Below, in pieces: positions 6,000 through 10,741 of a stretch of DNA of 10,741 nucleotides; positions within the stretch are counted from its first letter, which is position 1, and each line of letters begins with the position of its first letter. The notes under the pieces are model-generated. The model was not told the DNA's origin. It worked only from the letters and a program-made list of their open reading frames with translations, and searched no databases. This stretch comes from Candidatus Peregrinibacteria bacterium (GTDB lineage: Bacteria > Patescibacteriota > Gracilibacteria > UBA1369 > LOWO2-01-FULL-3): NCBI GenBank assembly GCA_016186245.1, contig JACPLZ010000016.1, positions 1 through 10,741 of the forward strand. The letters are read 5' to 3'. The position numbers and the translations under genes are program-made.

Positions 6000-6368
6000 T
6001 TATAGTACTTCCGGCGCCTGGGAAATAATTTTTTGGTAACCTCTTTCGCGAAGCTCTCTGGCAATCGGTCCGAAAACACGGGTTCCTTTTGGTTCTTTGT
6101 CTTTATCAACGATTACTATTGCGTTGTCATCGAACCGAATATAAGTGCCGTCTTTTCGTTTGAATTCTTTTCTCTGGCGGACGATTACGGCTTTTTCCAC
6201 CGCTTTTTTCTTTACGACGCCTTTTGGATTGGCGTCTTTGATTGAAACTACAATCATGTCTCCAATACGGGCATAACGGCTTCTGGTGGCGCCAAGCACT
6301 TTGATGCAGGCGGCCATTTTTGCTCCGGTGTTATCCGCTACCTTTAATTTTGTTCTCATCTGGATCAT
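6000..6368 (-). CDS. rplN: 50S ribosomal protein L14
   Basis: Large-subunit protein at the intersubunit face, contacting 16S rRNA helix 14 and partnering L19. The length of 122 is exactly the family standard. The N-terminus MIQMRTKLKVADNTGAK (1-17) and the C-terminus FGPIARELRERGYQKI (99-114) followed by SQAPEVL are canonical and fix both ends. A 39-nt spacer separates it from rpsQ, one of only two wide gaps among the ribosomal genes; it carries a small possible stem (GCGG 6387-6390 with CCGC 6397-6400). No Shine-Dalgarno motif is found before the ATG. Confidence 0.98.
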   Translation of the reverse strand: MIQMRTKLKVADNTGAKMAACIKVLGATRSRYARIGDMIVVSIKDANPKGVVKKKAVEKAVIVRQRKEFKRKDGTYIRFDDNAIVIVDKDKEPKGTRVFGPIARELRERGYQKIISQAPEVL

Positions 6369-6407
6369 GATTTTGTGGCGTGTTTTGCGGTGCTGGCCGC
6401 GGTTATA

Positions 6408-6656
6408 TTATTTGGATAGGTTGCCCGCTTCGCTCGCAACTACTGTCCATCGTTTCAATTTGCTTAGCGGTCTGGTCTCGTAAATTGTTATTTCCTGGCC
6501 GAGTTCAAATGCTTTGTTTTCCGGGTTGTCGACATGATACTTGTTTGAAATTCTGAAGCGTTTCTTGTATTTCGGGTGATTTCTGTAGGCATGCACTGTG
6601 ACTACAAGTGTCTTCTGCTGCTTATTGCCGGTGATGATTCCTTTTTTAATTCTCAT
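6408..6656 (-). CDS. rpsQ: 30S ribosomal protein S17
   Basis: OB-fold primary binder of 16S rRNA in the small-subunit body. The 82 residues match the family. GIITGNKQQKTLVVTV (6-21) and the signature ITIYETRPLSKLKRW (56-70) are clear. After Trp70 the family usually continues with an Arg/Val/Glu-rich end; here residues 70-81 (TVVASEAGNLS) are encoded by hairpin repeat copy 2 and resemble the repeat-encoded tail of S5 (ATVASKASNLS). The start overlaps the end of rpmC by 11 nt. A 39-nt gap to rplN follows. The start lacks a Shine-Dalgarno motif. Confidence 0.97.
   Translation of the reverse strand: MRIKKGIITGNKQQKTLVVTVHAYRNHPKYKKRFRISNKYHVDNPENKAFELGQEITIYETRPLSKLKRWTVVASEAGNLSK
6414..6448. 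repeat. Hairpin repeat, copy 2 (inside the rpsQ 3' end)
   Basis: Plus-strand layout: outer arm GGATAG (6414-6419), stem GTTGC (6420-6424), 11-nt centre CCGCTTCGCTC (6425-6435), stem GCAAC (6436-6440), then TA and outer arm CTGTCC (6443-6448), which pairs with GGATAG through six positions with one G-T. Over the outer arm, stem and centre it differs from copy 1 at only two centre positions. On the minus strand it encodes the last residues of S17 up to two codons before the stop. Confidence 0.78.
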
Positions 6657-6843
6657 TCTGTTTTTCTTTAATGATAGTATTTAACCGGGCGATTTTACGT
6701 CTATGTGATCGGATTTCATGGCTGTTTTTAGCCTGCCCATTGTGCACTTCAAATGAGGTTTTGAAAAGTGAATTTTTCTCTTTTTCCAATTCCTGCCGCA
6801 GTTTCGCCGTATCTAATTTTCTGAGTTCCGATGTTTTTTGCAT
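6646..6843 (-). CDS. rpmC: 50S ribosomal protein L29
   Basis: Small two-helix protein at the tunnel exit, next to L23, where trigger factor and SRP dock. The 65 residues are the usual size. The first helix covers about 4-35 (SELRKLDTAKLRQELEKEK) and the second about 40-62, with the signature RSHRRKIARLNTIIKE (45-60). GQAKN at the turn (36-40) is typical. The ATG shares one base with the rplP stop (TAATG), and its 3' end overlaps rpsQ by 11 nt, so translation of the three is probably coupled. Confidence 0.96.
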   Translation of the reverse strand: MQKTSELRKLDTAKLRQELEKEKNSLFKTSFEVHNGQAKNSHEIRSHRRKIARLNTIIKEKQNEN

Positions 6844-7262
6844 TATTTTTCAAGTGCGTTAATAAATCTGCATTTTACCGGTAATTTATGTGCGGCGAGA
6901 CGCAGGGCTTCCTTCGCTGTCGCGGTATCGACGCCTTCCATTTCAAATAAAATCTTTCCCGGCAACACCACCGCTACATAGATTTCAGGTGTTCCTTTTC
7001 CGCTTCCCATCGGGACTTCGGATGCTTTTTTTGTGAGTGGTTTGTGAGGGAAAATATTTATCCAGATTTTTCCGCCGCGTTTGATGTGGCGTGTCATGGA
7101 ACGGCGCGCTGCCTCGATCTGCCTGGACGTAATTTCTCCGGCTTCTTTTGTCTTGAGTCCGTAGGTTCCGAAAGAGAGTTTGGTGCCGCTGCTTGCCACT
7201 CCTTTGGTATCGGAACGGCCGCGCTGCATCTTCCTGTATTTCTGTCTTGCCGGCTGTAACAT
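6843..7262 (-). CDS. rplP: 50S ribosomal protein L16
   Basis: Binds near the A-site tRNA elbow and organises 23S rRNA around the peptidyl-transferase centre. At 139 residues it has normal length. The start MLQPARQKYRKMQRGR (1-16) is canonical. The central block IEAARRSMTRHIKRGGKIWI (49-68) and the loop VPMGSGKGTPE (83-93) are present. The loop has Ser where many homologues have Lys (MGKGKG). It starts 2 nt after rpsC (TAACAATG, identical to the rpsE-rplO junction) and ends sharing a base with rpmC. Confidence 0.97.
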   Translation of the reverse strand: MLQPARQKYRKMQRGRSDTKGVASSGTKLSFGTYGLKTKEAGEITSRQIEAARRSMTRHIKRGGKIWINIFPHKPLTKKASEVPMGSGKGTPEIYVAVVLPGKILFEMEGVDTATAKEALRLAAHKLPVKCRFINALEK

Positions 7263-7264
7263 TG

Positions 7265-7945
7265 TTATGATTGTTTAATTTCTTCAATTTGTTCGGAAAG
7301 TTTGGCAACAAGATCTTTTTTAAATACTTCTCCGCGATAAATCCAGACTTTGATGCCGATTTTTCCGTAAGTTGTAAATGCGGCATCGGAAGCGTAATCG
7401 ATATCTGCGCGGAAAGTATGTAAAGGGATTTTGCCTTTGCTGAAACATTCATTTCGGGAAATTTCCACTCCGTTAAGGCGTCCTCCGCAATATACCTTTG
7501 CGCCGATTGCTCCCGCTTCCATAATTTTTTCGATGGACATTTTAGCCGCTCTTCTGTAGGAAATTCTTTTTTCAATTTGTCGGGCGATGTTTTCCGCAAC
7601 GATTGCGGCATTGAGCATCGGTTTCTTTATCTCTTTGATGTTGATTGCAAAAGCTTCCTTGAAGTCTTTTGTCAATTTGTCTTTCAGTTTTTCAATCACT
7701 TCCCCGCCGCGGCCGATAATCAGTCCCGGTTTGGAAGTGTAGATATTGACGAGGACTTTTCCCTGGGTGCGGAGAATTTCTATGTGGGAAATCCCCTCGG
7801 CCTGCAGGTTGGATTTGATGGCTTTTTCGATCGCCAGATCCTGGTGGAACAATCTGCTGAAATTGTATTTGTTGGCATACCACTTGGAGTCCCAGTCGTG
7901 GGTGATGCCGAGGCGCATTACTTTTGGATTAACTTTTTGTCCCAT
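7265..7945 (-). CDS. rpsC: 30S ribosomal protein S3
   Basis: Small-subunit head protein lining the mRNA entry channel, with helicase-like activity together with S4 and S5. The 226 residues match the family. The start MGQKVNPKVMRLGI (1-14) is canonical. A type-II KH domain follows with its nucleic-acid loop IGRGG at 77-81. The C-terminal S3 domain has GKIPLHTFRADIDYA (171-185) and YGKIGIKVWIYRGE (193-206). It follows rplV by 8 nt and precedes rplP by 2 nt. No Shine-Dalgarno motif precedes the ATG (TAATCTAACCC). Confidence 0.97.
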   Translation of the reverse strand: MGQKVNPKVMRLGITHDWDSKWYANKYNFSRLFHQDLAIEKAIKSNLQAEGISHIEILRTQGKVLVNIYTSKPGLIIGRGGEVIEKLKDKLTKDFKEAFAINIKEIKKPMLNAAIVAENIARQIEKRISYRRAAKMSIEKIMEAGAIGAKVYCGGRLNGVEISRNECFSKGKIPLHTFRADIDYASDAAFTTYGKIGIKVWIYRGEVFKKDLVAKLSEQIEEIKQS

Positions 7946-7953
7946 GGGTTAGA

Positions 7954-8412
7954 TTATTTTTTAGATTTTTTGCTTTCTTGCACTGTATCGATTTGTAAAG
8001 ATTCTTTCGTTTTAGGGTTGGGTTGTTTAGGCTTTCCTGCCGGTGCTTTTGGCGCTTTGGCTATTTTTGGCGCTGATTCTGTGGGATTGATTGCGGCGAG
8101 AGCGATCTTAAAGTGGGAATTTCTCTTAAGAATCGGATGGGCGCGGCCGCGGGATACCGGAATGCTTCTCTTGAATGTGACTCCTTCTGTGACCAAAATT
8201 TCTTTTATCATTAGATTTGATCTTGTCTGTCTATCGTTGTTTTCGGCGTTTGCTACAGCCGAAGCAATAACTTTTCTTAATATGTTTGCGCCTTTTTTTG
8301 GCGTGAATTTGAGTATATCAAGGGCATCGATAACAGATTTATTGCGCACAAGACTGGCAATGAGATTTGCTTTTTTGGGGGTGATCCTGGCGTGTCTAAG
8401 GGTTGCTTTCAT
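7954..8412 (-). CDS. rplV: 50S ribosomal protein L22 with C-terminal extension
   Basis: Large-subunit protein whose beta-hairpin reaches into the polypeptide exit tunnel. The core is complete: ARITPKKANLIASLVRNKS (8-26), the ANAENN segment (54-59), and the tunnel hairpin around RSIPVSRGRAHPILKRNSH (82-100), ending near residue 108. The usual length is about 110-115; here 152, because of a Pro/Lys/Ala tail (AKAPKAPAGKPKQP and beyond, ending ESKKSKK). The tail is basic and probably disordered; whether it reaches rRNA or the ribosome surface cannot be told. The start is 6 nt after rpsS in a TAATCAATTATG junction. Confidence 0.97.
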   Translation of the reverse strand: MKATLRHARITPKKANLIASLVRNKSVIDALDILKFTPKKGANILRKVIASAVANAENNDRQTRSNLMIKEILVTEGVTFKRSIPVSRGRAHPILKRNSHFKIALAAINPTESAPKIAKAPKAPAGKPKQPNPKTKESLQIDTVQESKKSKK

Positions 8413-8418
8413 AATTGA

Positions 8419-8739
8419 TTATTTTTTAGCCGGTCCGGATGGCGCTGCCGGAGCTGCCGGTGCGCCTTCGCCTCTGGCGAGCTTACCTCCATGGATGCGG
8501 AATATAGTTGTAGGCGCAAATTCTCCGAGCTTGTGTCCCACCATGTTTTCAGTGATGAATACCGGTATAAATTGTTTCCCATTGTGCACTGCGAATGTGT
8601 GGCCTACGAATTCAGGAGGTATATCGCATCGGCGACTCCATGTTTTGACCGGTTTTTTCTGTCCGGTTTCGTTGAGACGGTTTACTTTTTTAATAAGTTT
8701 TGCGTCAACATATGGCCCTTTTTTACTACTTCTAGACAT
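8419..8739 (-). CDS. rpsS: 30S ribosomal protein S19
   Basis: Small-subunit head protein that pairs with S13 and contacts the A-site finger of 23S rRNA. The start MSRSSKKGPYVD (1-12) and the block FIPVFITENMVGHKLGEFAP (57-76) are canonical. At 106 residues it is longer than the usual 92-93: after KLARGEG the chain ends in an Ala/Pro-rich tail (APAAPAAPSGPAKK). It begins 2 nt after the rplB stop (TAATCATG) and ends 6 nt before rplV. No Shine-Dalgarno motif is present. Confidence 0.97.
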   Translation of the reverse strand: MSRSSKKGPYVDAKLIKKVNRLNETGQKKPVKTWSRRCDIPPEFVGHTFAVHNGKQFIPVFITENMVGHKLGEFAPTTIFRIHGGKLARGEGAPAAPAAPSGPAKK

Positions 8740-8741
8740 GA

Positions 8742-9590
8742 TTATTCGGTTATTTTATTTTTAAATCTGCGATCACGGATTATCATTCTGTCGGTGTAGT
8801 GTCTGCGTCTGGTTTTGACGCCGAGAGCAGGTAATCCCCATGGAGTTTTTGGATGCTTGAGACCGATTGGCGAGCAGCCTTCTCCTCCTCCGTGCGGATG
8901 ATCGACAGGATTCATGGCGGTGCCTCTTACTTTTGGTCTTCTGCCCATATATCTGCTTCTGCCGGCTTTTCCGATATTTATATTGTTGTGATCAATATTG
9001 CTGACTTGTCCGATAGTGGCGAAACAATGTTTGCGGATCATGCGGATTTCTCCGGATGGCATGGCTACCTGGGCGTGATCTCCTTCTACGGCCACCATTC
9101 TCAAGGCTGAGCCGGCGCTCCTGCCGAGCTGTCCGCCTTTTCCTTCATGCATTTCAACATTGTGGATACTGTAACCTACAGGAATGTTTTTTAACATTGT
9201 GTGATTGCCAACTTTGATTTTGGCCTTTGGCGCCGCGATAATTTTAGTTCCTACTTTTATTCCCTCGGGTGCGATGTGATAACGTTTTTCTCCATCCCTG
9301 TATGTTACCAGCATGACAAATGATGTGCGGTTTGGGTCATATTCAATCGAGGTTACTTTTCCTTCTATGTTGAGTTTGTCCGTTCTCTTAAAATCCATCA
9401 TTCGATACATGCGTTTGCTGCCGCCGCCGCGGTGACGGATGGTAATTGTGCCTTCATTATTTCTGCCGGAATTTTTTTTAAGAATTCTGATCAGCGATTT
9501 TTCTGGCTTGCTGCGGGTTACCTCTTCAAAGGTTAATACGCTCATTTGCCTGCGGCCCGGTGATGTAGGTCTAAACTTTTTTACTGGCAT
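8742..9590 (-). CDS. rplB: 50S ribosomal protein L2
   Basis: Largest and most conserved large-subunit protein, needed for subunit joining and organisation of the peptidyl-transferase centre. At 282 residues it is near the usual 275. The N-terminal OB-like domain includes IRHRGGGSKRMYRMMDFKR (51-69). The SH3-like domain carries GGQLGRSAGSALRMVAVEG (152-170). The catalytic-centre loop NPVDHPHGGGEG (227-238) has its conserved His231. The C-terminal end TRRRHYTDRMIIRDRR is typical. The ATG shares one base with the rplW stop (TAATG). It ends 2 nt before rpsS. Confidence 0.98.
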   Translation of the reverse strand: MPVKKFRPTSPGRRQMSVLTFEEVTRSKPEKSLIRILKKNSGRNNEGTITIRHRGGGSKRMYRMMDFKRTDKLNIEGKVTSIEYDPNRTSFVMLVTYRDGEKRYHIAPEGIKVGTKIIAAPKAKIKVGNHTMLKNIPVGYSIHNVEMHEGKGGQLGRSAGSALRMVAVEGDHAQVAMPSGEIRMIRKHCFATIGQVSNIDHNNINIGKAGRSRYMGRRPKVRGTAMNPVDHPHGGGEGCSPIGLKHPKTPWGLPALGVKTRRRHYTDRMIIRDRRFKNKITE

Positions 9591-9898
9591 TATTTTTTAG
9601 GTTTGGATTCTTTAATTTTATTGGGATCAATTGTCGTTTTGCCTTTTAATGTTACAACCGCTTTTTTGAATGATGGTCTCTTTGCCCATTGATGTTTTCC
9701 TTTTAATGTTCTGAATTTTCTTGGAATTACCATTGTTCTTACGGTATCTGCATCTACTCCATAGCTGGCGTGAACGGCATTTTTAATATCGATTTTGGTC
9801 GCATTTTTATCAACCAGGAAAGAATATCTGCCACGGCTCTGCTCGTTGGAGCTTTTTTCAGTGATGTAACTTCTGATTATCGGTGAAAATGTTTTCAT
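9590..9898 (-). CDS. rplW: 50S ribosomal protein L23
   Basis: Tunnel-exit protein that provides the docking site for trigger factor and SRP. At 102 residues it is in the normal range. SPIIRSYITEKSS (5-17) is the family N-terminus, YSFLVDKNATKIDIKNAV (25-42) forms the strand-helix core, and GKHQWAKRPSFKKAVVTL (67-84) is the conserved basic loop and last strand. A Lys-rich end follows. It overlaps the rplD stop by four bases (ATGA) and is followed by rplB with a one-base overlap, so all three are likely coupled. No Shine-Dalgarno motif is seen. Confidence 0.97.
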   Translation of the reverse strand: MKTFSPIIRSYITEKSSNEQSRGRYSFLVDKNATKIDIKNAVHASYGVDADTVRTMVIPRKFRTLKGKHQWAKRPSFKKAVVTLKGKTTIDPNKIKESKPKK

Positions 9899-10521
9899 TT
9901 GGAAAATATTTCTTTTAATTTATCTATCGCGTCCTTGAGAAACAGCACTTTTTCAAATTTCTGCAGATCCTGAATATTCAAATAATTAACAAGAATTGTT
10001 TTTGCGTTTGGGATGTTGCGGCTTGATAATTGAATGTCGGAATTTTTCTGCGGAATAACTATCAGCACGTCTCGTTCGATCGGGAGTTTTTTTAGCAGAG
10101 TATTGAATTCTTTTGTTTTTGGTTTTTTGGTTTCATAACCTTCAAGAGCGATAATTTCATTGTGGCCGGCTTTATAGGAGAGTGCGGAAAACAGCGCTTT
10201 GCGTCTCTGTTTTTTAGGCATTTCGCGATAATAATTTCGATCGTTTCTCGGCCCGAATACGCGGCCGCCGCCTTTCCACTGAGGGGATCGGATACTACCC
10301 TGGCGTGCGTTGCCGGTGCCTTTTTGGCGGTATGGTTTGCGGCCGCCGCCTCTAACTTCAGCGCGGGTTTTAGTGTGAGCCGTGGCTAGACGGGTATTGG
10401 CAAGCTGTCTGACCAAAGCCTGATGAATCAGATCTTTGTTGAATGGAATTTCAAAGAATTCTTTTGGAAGCTCTATTGTTCCCTTTTTTTCTCCTGTTTG
10501 TGAGTAGAGATCTGTTTTCAT
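9895..10521 (-). CDS. rplD: 50S ribosomal protein L4
   Basis: Large-subunit protein with a long loop lining the exit tunnel; in E. coli it also represses its own operon. With the start at 10521 it has 208 residues, the family norm. The basic tunnel loop is at about 52-91 (TRAEVRGGGRKPYRQKGTG, then ARQGSIRSPQWKGGGRVFGP). KKQRRKALFSALSYKA follows, and the C-terminal Rossmann-like part includes RDVLIVIP and AKTILVNYLNIQDL. An upstream in-frame ATG at 10578 would add 19 residues lying wholly inside the L3 coding region; I prefer 10521 because it gives an ATGA overlap with the rplC stop and a normal N-terminus. It ends with an ATGA overlap with rplW. Confidence 0.97.
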   Translation of the reverse strand: MKTDLYSQTGEKKGTIELPKEFFEIPFNKDLIHQALVRQLANTRLATAHTKTRAEVRGGGRKPYRQKGTGNARQGSIRSPQWKGGGRVFGPRNDRNYYREMPKKQRRKALFSALSYKAGHNEIIALEGYETKKPKTKEFNTLLKKLPIERDVLIVIPQKNSDIQLSSRNIPNAKTILVNYLNIQDLQKFEKVLFLKDAIDKLKEIFSK

Positions 10522-10741
10522 TGTGTGATAATGGTTACAAGGCCTCCATTTGGTCCCGGAATTGCTCCTTTGAGACAAATAAGATGTTTTGCCGTGTCTA
10601 TTGATATTACCGGTATATTTTTAATGGTGACTTTATCGGTGCCCATGTGGCCGGCCATTCTTTTGCCCTTGTGTACGCGGCCTGGTTTTGCGCGGCAGCC
10701 GATTGACCCCGGCTCTCTTTTCATATGTGAACCGTGTGATC
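10518..10741 (-). CDS. rplC: 50S ribosomal protein L3 (partial, C-terminal 73 residues)
   Basis: One of the first proteins to bind 23S rRNA; its central loop approaches the peptidyl-transferase centre. Only the C-terminal part is visible, and the gene runs off the high-coordinate edge. The visible chain begins SHGSHMKREPGSIG, continues PGRVHKGKRMAGHMG, and ends with the C-terminal barrel strands GAIPGPNGGLVTIITQ. Many homologues have SHGSHFHRRPGS at the same place, so the internal ATG at 10724 is not the real start. The TGA stop overlaps the rplD ATG (ATGA). Upstream genes (probably rpsJ) and the operon promoter lie outside the window. Confidence 0.96.
   Translation of the reverse strand, partial: SHGSHMKREPGSIGCRAKPGRVHKGKRMAGHMGTDKVTIKNIPVISIDTAKHLICLKGAIPGPNGGLVTIITQ

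Noticed and set aside
6036..6063. Possible further hairpin repeat near the rplN 3' end (TTTCGCGAA)
   Set aside because: The bases encode the conserved L14 C-terminus (RELRERGYQKI) and lack the stem and 11-nt centre of the repeat family.
6985..7611. Minus-strand open frame of 208 codons overlapping rpsC and rplP in another frame
   Set aside because: It overlaps two clear ribosomal genes, has a Lys/Arg/Ser-biased composition typical of an off-frame shadow, and shows no recognisable family motif.
7577..8764. Long plus-strand open frame of 395 codons opposite rpsC, rplV and rpsS
   Set aside because: It is the antisense of three strongly conserved ribosomal genes. Its hydrophobic Phe/Leu-rich content is what reading Lys-rich genes backwards gives. 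No domain or initiation signal is seen.
10522..10578. N-terminal extension of L4 from the ATG at 10578
   Set aside because: The 19 extra residues lie entirely inside the rplC coding region in another frame, and L4 proteins begin at the position of the ATG at 10521.

Overview
The window is a single co-directional block on the minus strand: the S10–spc ribosomal-protein cluster running into secY, adk and map. In transcription order (high to low coordinates) it reads rplC (3' end only), rplD, rplW, rplB, rpsS, rplV, rpsC, rplP, rpmC, rpsQ, rplN, rplX, rplE, rpsN (zinc type), rpsH, rplF, rplR, rpsE, rplO, secY, adk, map (5' end only). Both outer genes run off the window. I see no credible plus-strand gene, no tRNA or rRNA, no CRISPR array and no transposase gene.

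The organism is a bacterium, most likely of the Candidate Phyla Radiation (Patescibacteria). The order is classic bacterial, but rpmD (L30), which normally sits between rpsE and rplO, is absent: only 2 nt separate those genes. Loss of L30 is a known hallmark of that radiation. The type-Z S14, the SecY sequence style (KLENISKEGE, YTRWLTLPLAF) and the very tight packing agree with this. TGA is used as a normal stop, which argues against the Absconditabacteria/Gracilibacteria code. I cannot fix the class or order.

Layout: 10741–2362 holds 19 ribosomal-protein genes. They overlap or lie a few bases apart, with two larger gaps: S17–L14 (39 nt) and S14–S8 (about 97 nt). 2362–1086 is secY, whose N-terminal end is out of frame with the rest. 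1085–922 is a non-coding gap dominated by a 122-bp imperfect palindrome. 921–286 is adk, and 286–1 is the start of map, overlapping adk by one base. Together the genes build the large-subunit core around the peptidyl-transferase centre and exit tunnel, the small-subunit head and body proteins, the membrane channel that receives nascent chains (SecY), adenylate balance (Adk) and N-terminal Met removal at the tunnel exit (MAP).

Main points for a second look: (1) a three-member family of short hairpin repeats placed at the 3' ends of rpsE, rpsQ and rpsN, with paired base changes in the stem and, in two cases, translated as the protein tail; (2) the concentric 122-bp palindrome in front of adk; (3) a roughly 22-nt out-of-frame deletion in secY that removes the conserved PVPG loop; (4) near-complete absence of Shine-Dalgarno sequences, with a few stereotyped stop–start junctions instead; (5) loss of rpmD; (6) Ala/Pro/Lys-rich tails on S5, L6, S19 and L22.
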